From Flavobacteriales bacterium (GTDB lineage Bacteria > Bacteroidota > Bacteroidia > NS11-12g > UBA955): a stretch of DNA of 62,637 nt. The stretch covers positions 1-62,637 of the forward strand of contig CANHQZ010000009.1 in NCBI GenBank assembly GCA_947463125.1, given 5' to 3'. Shown one piece after another: positions 1 through 7,491 of this stretch. The number at the start of each line of letters is the position of its first letter. The first letter of the stretch is position 1. Both the position numbers and the translations under genes were made by a program. The notes under the pieces were generated by a model. The model made no database searches, was not told the origin of the DNA, and was given only the letters and a program-made list of their open reading frames with translations.

Positions 1-939
1 GATGGCATTGATGCGGCCGGTAAATCTTTGCTGGAAAAGGCCGGTTTTATCATTGATACACAAAAAATACCGCAGGCCGACCTGGCAGCTAATATCATGA
101 ATTATGATATTCTGATTGTTCGCAGCGCTACCAAGGTTACAGCCGATATCATGAACGCCGGAAACCTGAAACTGATTGCAAGGGCAGGTGTGGGGCTTGA
201 TAACATTGATATCAAGCATGCAGGCATTAAAAACATACCTGTGGTAAACACCCCCAATGCGAGTAGCAGATCAGTAGCAGAACTTGTTTTTGCCCACATT
301 TTCTCGTGTTACCGCTACCTGTACCATACCAACCGCGAAATGCCAACCAACGGCAAGAAGGATTTTAACGACCTGAAAAAGCTTGCCGGTAAAGGTTTTG
401 AGGTTCAGGATAAGAAAATAGGAATCATCGGTTTTGGAAGAATAGGACAGGAGGTAGCCAGAATGGCTGTGGGTCTGGGAATGGAGGTGCTTGCAAGCGA
501 TTACAAAAAAAGAGAAATCGAACTGACATTGTCTTTTCACCGAAAGTATGCTTTCAACAATTTCAAAATCACCATTCCCGGCATGAGCATGGAAGATGTA
601 TTGAAAAACAGCGACATTATTACTGTGCATACCCCGGGAAGTGAGGAAGTTATTGGAGCAAAGGAACTGTCTCTGATGAAGGATGGGGCTGTACTGATTA
701 ATTGTGCAAGAGGCGGAGTAGTAAATGAGATCGAACTAAAAAATGCTGTACAGTCGGGAAAAATAGCCTTTGCCGGTGTGGATGTTTTTGAACAGGAACC
801 ACCCGTAAATGATGATATGCTTCATATGGCCAATACCTCTCTGTCTCCGCACATTGGCGCAAGCACAGCAGAAGCCCAGGAACGCGTTGGAATTGAATTG
901 GCTGAACGTATCATTCAGTTTTTTAATACCAAAAGGTGA
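1..939 (+). CDS. serA: D-3-phosphoglycerate dehydrogenase (5' end outside window)
   Basis: This enzyme oxidises 3-phosphoglycerate with NAD+ in the first step of serine synthesis in the cytosol. The frame is open from base 1, so the gene is cut by the window edge; a TTG at 28 is not a credible start because coding continues upstream of it. The visible 312 residues show the D-2-hydroxyacid dehydrogenase fold: the NAD-binding GFGRIG motif, the arginine-containing CARGG motif, the acidic DVFEQEPP segment and the catalytic histidine in SPHIGAS. The protein ends soon after this, so it is the short form without a C-terminal ACT regulatory domain. The stop overlaps the start of the next gene by four bases (GTGA), so the two are translationally coupled. 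Confidence 0.93.
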   Translation, partial: DGIDAAGKSLLEKAGFIIDTQKIPQADLAANIMNYDILIVRSATKVTADIMNAGNLKLIARAGVGLDNIDIKHAGIKNIPVVNTPNASSRSVAELVFAHIFSCYRYLYHTNREMPTNGKKDFNDLKKLAGKGFEVQDKKIGIIGFGRIGQEVARMAVGLGMEVLASDYKKREIELTLSFHRKYAFNNFKITIPGMSMEDVLKNSDIITVHTPGSEEVIGAKELSLMKDGAVLINCARGGVVNEIELKNAVQSGKIAFAGVDVFEQEPPVNDDMLHMANTSLSPHIGASTAEAQERVGIELAERIIQFFNTKR

Positions 940-2111
940 TTCATATAAAGCCTTTCGCCGCCCTCAGACCTGCAGCAGCCCATGTGGATCAGGTGGTTTG
1001 CGGCAAACATGGCAGCAGGCTGCACTTTGGCAATGTTATAAGGTCACTGGTGGGAATTACCTTGCAAAACCATAGTGAAGAAGATTACAGCGATGCACTT
1101 CACTATTTCGAAAAACTGCAATCAGGCAAGGTATTGGTAAGAGAGGCTTGTGAGGGAATTTATATTTATAAACAGACGCATCCCGACGGTAAAGAATTTC
1201 ATGGAATAGTAGCCTGCCTGGCTTACGAGGATTATGTAAACGGAGATATCTGTAAACACGAAAACACCCTTACATCAAAAGAAACGCTGATGGTTAAACA
1301 TATTGAAGCCATCCGCAAGGTGGGAGAGCCGGTGTTGCTCGCCAATCCCAACGATGAATTCATGAACGATTGGATTCAGCAACATGAAAATGCCGATATT
1401 ATTTTTGAATTCAAAGATAGCAGCGGAAAACACCATGAAATATGGTTTGTAAATGAACCCGAGGCAATAGATAATTTACAAATCAGCTTTCTGAAAACTC
1501 CCCGGCTTTATATTGCTGACGGACACCATCGAATCGCTTCAGTGGCATCATATCTCAATCTCCATTCGCAAAAGGCTGAGAATGGCGGTATCATGGCCTA
1601 CATTCTTCCGGAGTCTGCACTTCAGATTAAGCCCTTTCACAGGCTGCTGAAGCACACAGACAGAGAGGAATGGCTCGACATGATTCACAATGCATCTGAA
1701 GATTTTTATGTGGATTTACTCGGTAAGCCTGAAAGACCCGAAAAGAAAGGAGATATTGTTGCACTCACACCCATGGGCTGGTACCGACTTCGGCTTAAGC
1801 CGGGCCATACCCGCCCAAATCCATCAGAAAACCTGGATGTTTTCAGGCTGGAGGAGTATGTGTTTAAAAAGTTCTTTCATATCAAGGATTCTAAAAACGA
1901 CAGCCGCCTGGAATTTGTGCGTGGTGATGAAGATTTAAATACGCTTCATCAATGGAAAAACAGGGGTGAAATTGATGGTGCTTTTGTTTTGTATCCCAAT
2001 ACCATTAAAGAAATCAAAGATGTGGCGGATGCCTGTGAAACCATGCCACCTAAAAGCACCTGGATAGAACCCAAAATTCCGGCCGGAATGCTAATTAATG
2101 TATTTGATTGA
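936..2111 (+). CDS. DUF1015 family protein, coupled to serA
   Basis: A 391-residue protein of the DUF1015 family. The N-terminus (IHIKPFAALRP) matches the usual family opening, which supports the GTG start at 936 inside the serA stop. A DGHHR motif lies at residues 195-199, the family hallmark. A similar D-G-H-x-R motif occurs in the ParB/sulfiredoxin-like fold, which includes an archaeal free-serine kinase. No signal peptide or membrane segment is seen, so it should be cytosolic. Overlap with serA places it in serine metabolism; a role such as serine or phosphoserine handling is inference from the motif and the neighbour. The gene converges on arsR across an AT-rich inverted repeat. Confidence 0.85.
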   Translation: MIHIKPFAALRPAAAHVDQVVCGKHGSRLHFGNVIRSLVGITLQNHSEEDYSDALHYFEKLQSGKVLVREACEGIYIYKQTHPDGKEFHGIVACLAYEDYVNGDICKHENTLTSKETLMVKHIEAIRKVGEPVLLANPNDEFMNDWIQQHENADIIFEFKDSSGKHHEIWFVNEPEAIDNLQISFLKTPRLYIADGHHRIASVASYLNLHSQKAENGGIMAYILPESALQIKPFHRLLKHTDREEWLDMIHNASEDFYVDLLGKPERPEKKGDIVALTPMGWYRLRLKPGHTRPNPSENLDVFRLEEYVFKKFFHIKDSKNDSRLEFVRGDEDLNTLHQWKNRGEIDGAFVLYPNTIKEIKDVADACETMPPKSTWIEPKIPAGMLINVFD

Positions 2112-2130
2112 TTTATAGAGCTTTAAATTA

Positions 2131-2159
2131 TTTTAATTAAATAATTAGTTTAATTAAAA
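2131..2159. terminator. AT-only 11-bp perfect inverted repeat between convergent genes
   Basis: TTTTAATTAAA at 2131-2141 and its exact reverse complement at 2149-2159 are separated by 7 bases. The repeat lies between the DUF1015 stop (2111) and the arsR stop (2154-2156), overlapping the latter. It has no GC in the stem, so it would be a weak bidirectional terminator. It could instead be a protein-binding palindrome. Confidence 0.4.
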
Positions 2160-2489
2160 CATACTCAGTTGCCTGTCTTGTTTTTTGATTCCAAAGACTT
2201 CCTGAAAAAGAATCTGAAATTCTTGAATAGCGCCATTTTTGAGACTGTAAATCGTGCTGGTTTTAAATCCTTTACTCTCCAAAAAACCTGCACTTACCAG
2301 AGCATACAAATGCTGCGAGACAGTGCTTTGTGTAAATGGCAACTGAGCAACCAGCTCCTTGCATGTCTGGTTCTTGTTTGATTGCAGTGACAACAGTATA
2401 AGTATGCGTGCAGGGTGACCTAGTGCCTTTGCTTTATTGCTGTATTCCTCAGCTTTGGAATCAAATTTAGGTTTGCTTTTTCTTGCCAT
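2154..2489 (-). CDS. ArsR-family winged-helix transcriptional regulator
   Basis: A 111-residue protein with a winged helix-turn-helix of ArsR type. The segment ALGHPARILILLSL begins the DNA-binding domain, TQSTVSQHLYAL is the recognition helix, and the following AGFLESKG region forms the wing. The cysteine pairs that bind metal in ArsR/SmtB sensors are absent (one Cys, in TCKEL), so this is more likely a metal-independent member. The first 15 residues are basic. A -7 box TAATTTTG lies 11 bases before the ATG, so the gene can be transcribed alone, although it also lies 46 bases after the acyltransferase gene on the same strand. Its targets are unknown. Confidence 0.85.
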   Translation of the reverse strand: MARKSKPKFDSKAEEYSNKAKALGHPARILILLSLQSNKNQTCKELVAQLPFTQSTVSQHLYALVSAGFLESKGFKTSTIYSLKNGAIQEFQILFQEVFGIKKQDRQLSMF

Positions 2490-2500
2490 TTTGTTAAACG

Positions 2501-2508
2501 CAAAATTA
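2501..2508 (-). promoter_or_regulatory. -7 promoter box for arsR-type gene
   Basis: TAATTTTG on the minus strand, matching the Bacteroidota TAnnTTTG element, ends 11 bases before the ATG at 2489. No clear -33 box was assigned. Confidence 0.45.
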
Positions 2509-2535
2509 CAATGAAATCAAATAAAATAAAACTGT

Positions 2536-3402
2536 TTAATGGTCTCGTTTATGTTTCCAGCGACGGTGACTCCACAGCCAGAATTCAGGCTGACTTAGAA
2601 TATCTTCCTCAGTAGCCCTGGCAAGCATTTCTGTAATTTCACCCTCTTTGGTTTCTGCAGGCTTTTCACAAAGCAGACGGGTGTGAACTTCGTAATAGCC
2701 ACGCCTGATTTTTCTGATTTGCATGTACCACACTTCAAAATTGGTCTTTCGGGCTATCTTTTCGGTGCCCTTCATAAATGCAGTGTCCTGATTTAAAAAC
2801 TTTGTCCAGTAGGCATTCTTGCCATTGGATGGGTTCTGGTCTCCCATAAAAGCAGTGGCTGTTACCAAATCCGTTTGCGAAGCCAAAACCCTTAAGGTTT
2901 GTTCCATGGGAATGAGCATTGTTCCAAATTTAGTCCTGATTCCCAGCATTAACTTTTCAAAGAATGGATTTTTGAGCTGCTTGTATATAGACTGGGCTTT
3001 TTGTTTTGCATGCAGCTGAGCAGACATACATACCCACTCCCAGTTGCTGGTATGGCTCATAATGATAATGCTGTTTCGCTTGTCTTCAAATGCTTTATCG
3101 TAAAAACCCTGTGAAACATTCTTCATTCTGGCCTTCAGTTCTTTCCCACTCAGACTCATCCCTTTGAATGTCTCCAGTATTAAATCGGCTAAATGACGAT
3201 AAAATTTTCTTTCAATATCCCTGCACCAGCTCTCCGCTTTTTCCGGAAAAGCATTTTGAAGGTTGTTCCTTACTACTTTTTTCCGGTAACCGGCCACATG
3301 GTACAAGATAAAATAAAGGACATTCGAGAATCCATATAAAATGGGGAAGGGCAACAATGAAATGCCTTTCAGCAGAGGATATAGAAAAATTCGGTAAGCC
3401 AA
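2536..3402 (-). CDS. HtrB/LpxL-type lysophospholipid (lipid A) acyltransferase
   Basis: A 288-residue inner-membrane acyltransferase of the LpxL/HtrB family, which transfers acyl chains to lipid A precursors or related lipids. The catalytic H-x4-E motif is at H117-E122 (SHTSNWE). The first 35 residues contain a hydrophobic membrane anchor (LLPFPILYG to VLYFILYHV). The family's FMGDQNP-like segment (here AFMGDQNPSNGK) is present. Length fits the short Bacteroidota members. It starts 10 bases after the M42 peptidase stop, so the two are probably one transcript. The substrate cannot be read from sequence. Confidence 0.88.
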   Translation of the reverse strand: MAYRIFLYPLLKGISLLPFPILYGFSNVLYFILYHVAGYRKKVVRNNLQNAFPEKAESWCRDIERKFYRHLADLILETFKGMSLSGKELKARMKNVSQGFYDKAFEDKRNSIIIMSHTSNWEWVCMSAQLHAKQKAQSIYKQLKNPFFEKLMLGIRTKFGTMLIPMEQTLRVLASQTDLVTATAFMGDQNPSNGKNAYWTKFLNQDTAFMKGTEKIARKTNFEVWYMQIRKIRRGYYEVHTRLLCEKPAETKEGEITEMLARATEEDILSQPEFWLWSHRRWKHKRDH

Positions 3403-3412
3403 AAACCGGAAA

Positions 3413-4483
3413 TTATGTGAAATATCTGAAATCCTGACCTGCTTTCAGGGTAAGCAGTGTTTCGTACATAAGATTAATGCAGCTTTCAATATCATCTTCA
3501 TGCACCATTTCCACGGTGGTATGCATATATTTAAGGGGCAAAGAGATGAGGGCTGAGGCCACACCGTGCGCACTGTAAGCAAAACTATCGGTGTCGGTGC
3601 CTGTGCTTCTGCTTACCGCATTGCGCTGAATATCAATTTTCTTCTTTTTGGCAGTCTGAATCATCAGTTGCAGTAGGTTGTTTTGAACAGCGGGGCCGTA
3701 AGTAACCACAGCGCCTTTTCCACACTTGCATTCTCCCTGCTTTTTCTTGTTGTAGAGGGGAGAAGCAGTATCATGGGTCACATCGGTACAAATAGCCACA
3801 TCCGGCTGTAAACGACGGCTGATCATTTCTGCGCCCCGCAATCCTATTTCTTCCTGAACACTGTTTACTACGTAAAGGGTGTACGGCAATTTCTTTTTAT
3901 TATCCTTCAGTTTTTTAACTACTTCAGCAATGATAAAACCACCCATTCTGTTATCGAGAGCCCTGCCCACAATGTATTTTTCATTCAGCCACATGCAATC
4001 GGCTTCAAAAACAGCCACTGCACCGACGTGTATACCCAAAGCTTCCACTTCTTTTTTGCTGTTGCATCCCACATCAATGAAAACACTGTCCTGCTTTGCT
4101 TCAGGATCTTTTCCCTCTCTTACATGAATAGCAGGCCAGCCAAAAATTCCCTTTACAATATTGCCGTTTTCGCAATAAATATGGCAGCGCATGCTGGGTG
4201 CAATCTGAAAGTCGCTTCCGCCATTCCTGATAACATAGATGTACCCATCTTCGGTTATGTAATTCACAAACCAGGAAATTTCATCGGCATGCGCCTCAAT
4301 TACTACTTTATAGGGTTGACCTGGGTTAATAACCCCAACGGCGGTGCCGTAGGTATCCACAATGGTTTCATCTATTTCAGATTTGATGTAATCCAACCAA
4401 ATTTTTTGTCCGGAACTCTCAAAACCGGTGGGAGATACATTATTCAGGTATTTTTCTAGGAATTTTTTGGCCTCTTTTCGCAT
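3413..4483 (-). CDS. M42 family metallopeptidase (glutamyl-aminopeptidase type)
   Basis: A 356-residue cytosolic metallo-aminopeptidase of family M42, a two-metal enzyme that trims peptides. The ligand set is complete: H65 (EAHAD), D177 (RALDNRMGG), catalytic E211 with metal ligand E212 (VQEEIG), D234 (CTDVTHD) and H321 (KYMHTTVEMVH). Length is normal for the family. There is no signal peptide. It heads a minus-strand unit with the acyltransferase 10 bases downstream. A -7 box TAGTTTCG ends only 4 bases before the ATG, which implies a leaderless or nearly leaderless mRNA. Confidence 0.92.
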   Translation of the reverse strand: MRKEAKKFLEKYLNNVSPTGFESSGQKIWLDYIKSEIDETIVDTYGTAVGVINPGQPYKVVIEAHADEISWFVNYITEDGYIYVIRNGGSDFQIAPSMRCHIYCENGNIVKGIFGWPAIHVREGKDPEAKQDSVFIDVGCNSKKEVEALGIHVGAVAVFEADCMWLNEKYIVGRALDNRMGGFIIAEVVKKLKDNKKKLPYTLYVVNSVQEEIGLRGAEMISRRLQPDVAICTDVTHDTASPLYNKKKQGECKCGKGAVVTYGPAVQNNLLQLMIQTAKKKKIDIQRNAVSRSTGTDTDSFAYSAHGVASALISLPLKYMHTTVEMVHEDDIESCINLMYETLLTLKAGQDFRYFT

Positions 4484-4487
4484 GTCA

Positions 4488-4495
4488 CGAAACTA
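4488..4495 (-). promoter_or_regulatory. -7 promoter box abutting the M42 start codon
   Basis: TAGTTTCG (a TAnnTTTG variant) is followed by TGAC and then the ATG at 4483. With the start point expected a few bases after the box, transcription would begin at about the start codon. Confidence 0.45.
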
Positions 4496-4618
4496 CAAAA
4501 AAATATGGAGTGAAAGTTACAGACTGCCGGTAAAATATTGTTTTAATGCCTTTCTGTTGGTTGTTTCCTCCATTCCTTCAATACATTCTCAGCATTCGTC
4601 TGTAACATGCCATAAACA

Positions 4619-4644
4619 AAAAACCCGAACTGTTGTCCGGGTTT

Positions 4645-4645
<1 letters not shown>
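4619..4645 (-). terminator. Terminator hairpin after the tRNA-like tail (left copy)
   Basis: On the minus strand AAAACCCGGAC, a short loop and GTTCGGGTTTTTT form a GC-rich stem followed by a T-run, directly after the CCA of the tRNA-like fragment. It is a copy of the terminator after tRNA-Val. Confidence 0.75.
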
Positions 4646-5063
<418 letters not shown>

Positions 5064-5077
5064 ATATTTTGGGACTG

Positions 5078-5085
5078 CAAATATA
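5078..5085 (-). promoter_or_regulatory. -7 promoter box for tRNA-Val
   Basis: TATATTTG on the minus strand, an exact TAnnTTTG match, is 14 bases before the tRNA 5' end. The remaining bases up to 5256 hold no gene that I can see. Confidence 0.5.
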
Positions 5086-5256
5086 GTACTTTTTTGTTAC
5101 TCGCCAACATGTCCACAGATTTTTTTCAGTCAAAAATGAATCCGTTCGCCATAGCAAAGAACTACACAAGCACAAGTATCTGATTTCAAATCAACAGGGG
5201 TTCTTTGTTGTTAATCAACCCCTTTAGATTTCTTAGAAAGATAGAAGTGACTTCGT

Positions 5257-7347
5257 TTAACGTATTAGGTTTATGGAGCCGGTAACCCTTTTCTCGGTAT
5301 CGGTTTCCTTATCAAAGCAGCGCAATGTATAAAAATAGGTGCCTTCGGGAAGTGGATTTCCCTTGTTCATTACCTTGCCGTTCCAGTGATCTTCGGAAGG
5401 GAGCCCGTAGCTTGCCACCCGCACTCCCCAGCGCGAGTAAATTTCTACATCAATGGTATCCCAGCCTTTGAAGTAAATTTTCCAGGCGTCATTTTTTTCG
5501 TTTTCATCCGGCGTGAACACATTCGCCAGGCGCAAATCTCGCTCATCGCAATTTTTAAACCTTACATCAATGGTGTCCTTCACCTCACAGCCATTGGTAT
5601 CGCGTATGGTAAGCACCGCTTTTCTGTTGGCCAAAATAGTTTGCAAAACAGATTTCGATCCGTTTTCCCACGTGTAGTCAATCTGATCTATGACAGGCAA
5701 TTGTATTCTGAAAACACTGCCAATGCACGGCTGTGTGTCTCTGGGAAGAAAGAAATCAGGCACTCCGGTAACCCATACCGTGCGTTCAACTGTATCTGCC
5801 GGACAGGCATTCCCTGTGGTATTCACCATTTTTACTTTGTGAAACCCGTTTTTGCCAAATGACCTATTGACCGGATTACCGGTAACACTGCTGCCATCTT
5901 CAAAAAGCCAGATTAAATTGTTTAAATTATTCCCGGTCGCTTTAATCAAAGCTTGCTGACTGCCTCGGCAAAGAGGAGAGGGGCTGATGCTGAAATCACC
6001 ACGATTGTTTGTCAACGCAGCACCCAGGCAGGTAGAAAATGCCTCAAAATCTGCAAGGCTGTGCTGGTATACGATCATTCCACTGTCGCTTTCCAAAACA
6101 CCTGCATTCAACGTGGCCGCCGGAACTTCAAACCAGCTCCACAGATATTTTTTTCCCGAACCCAGCGTGACAAATGTCCAGGGAGCATTCATGGTCAGCG
6201 GCTTTCTGTTCAGGGTGATTTTTGGTACGGCAGGGCTGGTTGTAACTATGCTAATAAAGTGATTGTATCTAACATCGCCATCCATGGCAAATGCGATCTT
6301 TTTAGCTTTACAGGCAAGCTCTACAGGTGCTATGTTTAAAATAGATGCATCGCCTTTGTTTGTAATGCTGCCATTGCAACCGCTGCTATTGGTGGCCTGC
6401 AGGCAAGAAATAGGTTTATCTGCATAAACAACAGTGGCGGCGTTGCTTATGATGCGGGTTCGGTATACACCTCCGCGGTTAAGCAAAACGTTGCCTGCAG
6501 GAAACTTTACTGTGGTATTGTCCTCCGATGCTACCACACTTATTTGGAAACGGTCATTCTTCTGAACCGGCGGAACCACAAAATCAGTACCCCAGTATAC
6601 CGTTGGCCAGGCCTGCTCATATAAATGGTCATAGGTAATGCAGCTGCTGCTGTAGCCGATACGGGCACTTTTCACACCCTGAAAAACCGCCAGCCGTTTA
6701 CAACCCTGCGTAACTTTAATGATGGTTCCACTCAGGTTTTGGGTATCAAGGGCCTGTAACAAGTATACCTGTCCTCGTTGTAAACTAAGGTTGAGCACAC
6801 TGCCCTGGCCTTGTCCGGTAAACAAATCCGCAGATAAGCTTACCGAAACTTTCGTAATCCCCGTATCAATCGCCATAATGGCTACCTGCGACTCCTTATC
6901 ACGGTGGCCACTCCATATATTGACGATGTATTCCTGTGCATTTTTCAGGTTTTCTGATGGCAAAACAGCCGTAACCTCACGGCTCTCCATGAGTATATTG
7001 GCTGCAAACACCTGCACCTCGCGCTTTGAACGCAACACCACACCGGTTCCCTGAGGGCCAAAAGCAAGAACGCTGTAAGCCATATTCACGGGAATCAATA
7101 TAGGATTCCAGATGCCGGGCTTTACCACGGCAGGGGCTATGGAAAAATTGGTTTGCGGATTGAAAATACTAATAGTATCTACTGTTTCAGGTACAACGTA
7201 TACGAGCAGATTATTGGGACTATAAAGATTCTGTGTGTAGGTAAACCAGAACTCTCTACCGTAAAAGCCTTTGTATGACTGGGAGCGAATATCCTGCAGC
7301 ATCAGCAACATGCCGACAAAGAACAAGTACTTTTTCACTCCTTTCAT
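5257..7347 (-). CDS. Secreted T9SS type B protein with IgGFc-binding-like region
   Basis: A 696-residue exported protein. Residues 1-22 form a signal peptide ending near IRSQ. Residues about 25-430 resemble the IgGFc-binding N-terminal module of Bacteroidota surface proteins (opening GREFWFTYTQN; VVASEDNTTVKFPAG near the middle). A PKD-like region follows at about 445-525. Residues 609-696 are the gliding-motility-associated, type B T9SS sorting domain (NVFTPDENEKNDAWK; YSRWGVRV; HWNGK; GTYFYTL). The protein should cross the outer membrane by T9SS and be released or anchored. The gene stands alone, with a -7 box TAAATTTG 5 bases before the ATG. Its ligand is unknown. Confidence 0.88.
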   Translation of the reverse strand: MKGVKKYLFFVGMLLMLQDIRSQSYKGFYGREFWFTYTQNLYSPNNLLVYVVPETVDTISIFNPQTNFSIAPAVVKPGIWNPILIPVNMAYSVLAFGPQGTGVVLRSKREVQVFAANILMESREVTAVLPSENLKNAQEYIVNIWSGHRDKESQVAIMAIDTGITKVSVSLSADLFTGQGQGSVLNLSLQRGQVYLLQALDTQNLSGTIIKVTQGCKRLAVFQGVKSARIGYSSSCITYDHLYEQAWPTVYWGTDFVVPPVQKNDRFQISVVASEDNTTVKFPAGNVLLNRGGVYRTRIISNAATVVYADKPISCLQATNSSGCNGSITNKGDASILNIAPVELACKAKKIAFAMDGDVRYNHFISIVTTSPAVPKITLNRKPLTMNAPWTFVTLGSGKKYLWSWFEVPAATLNAGVLESDSGMIVYQHSLADFEAFSTCLGAALTNNRGDFSISPSPLCRGSQQALIKATGNNLNNLIWLFEDGSSVTGNPVNRSFGKNGFHKVKMVNTTGNACPADTVERTVWVTGVPDFFLPRDTQPCIGSVFRIQLPVIDQIDYTWENGSKSVLQTILANRKAVLTIRDTNGCEVKDTIDVRFKNCDERDLRLANVFTPDENEKNDAWKIYFKGWDTIDVEIYSRWGVRVASYGLPSEDHWNGKVMNKGNPLPEGTYFYTLRCFDKETDTEKRVTGSINLIR

Positions 7348-7352
7348 TTTTG

Positions 7353-7360
7353 CAAATTTA
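7353..7360 (-). promoter_or_regulatory. -7 promoter box abutting the start of the 696-residue T9SS protein
   Basis: TAAATTTG on the minus strand is followed by CAAAA and the ATG at 7347, so the predicted leader is almost absent. Confidence 0.5.
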
Positions 7361-7468
7361 GTATTAATTCAAATTAAAACAGGTGCGCACTGACCATGAT
7401 TGGTTTCTATTTACCGAAGAGTTGACAGGGTTTGGTCTAATTGGCATGATTATTTCTGCGGGTGTGAT

Positions 7469-7476
7469 TATATTTG
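7469..7476 (+). promoter_or_regulatory. -7 promoter box for M16 peptidase
   Basis: TATATTTG ends 15 bases before the ATG at 7492 and is an exact match to TAnnTTTG. Confidence 0.5.
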
Positions 7477-7491
7477 TAATCTTAATCATTT

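Noticed and set aside
28-30. TTG at 28 as the start of serA
   Set aside because: The frame is open and protein-like (DGIDAAGKS) from base 1, so the true start is outside the window.
5953-6339. Plus-strand open frames opposite the T9SS and receptor genes
   Set aside because: They are shadows of long minus-strand coding regions with clear domains, and have no promoter boxes or family motifs of their own.
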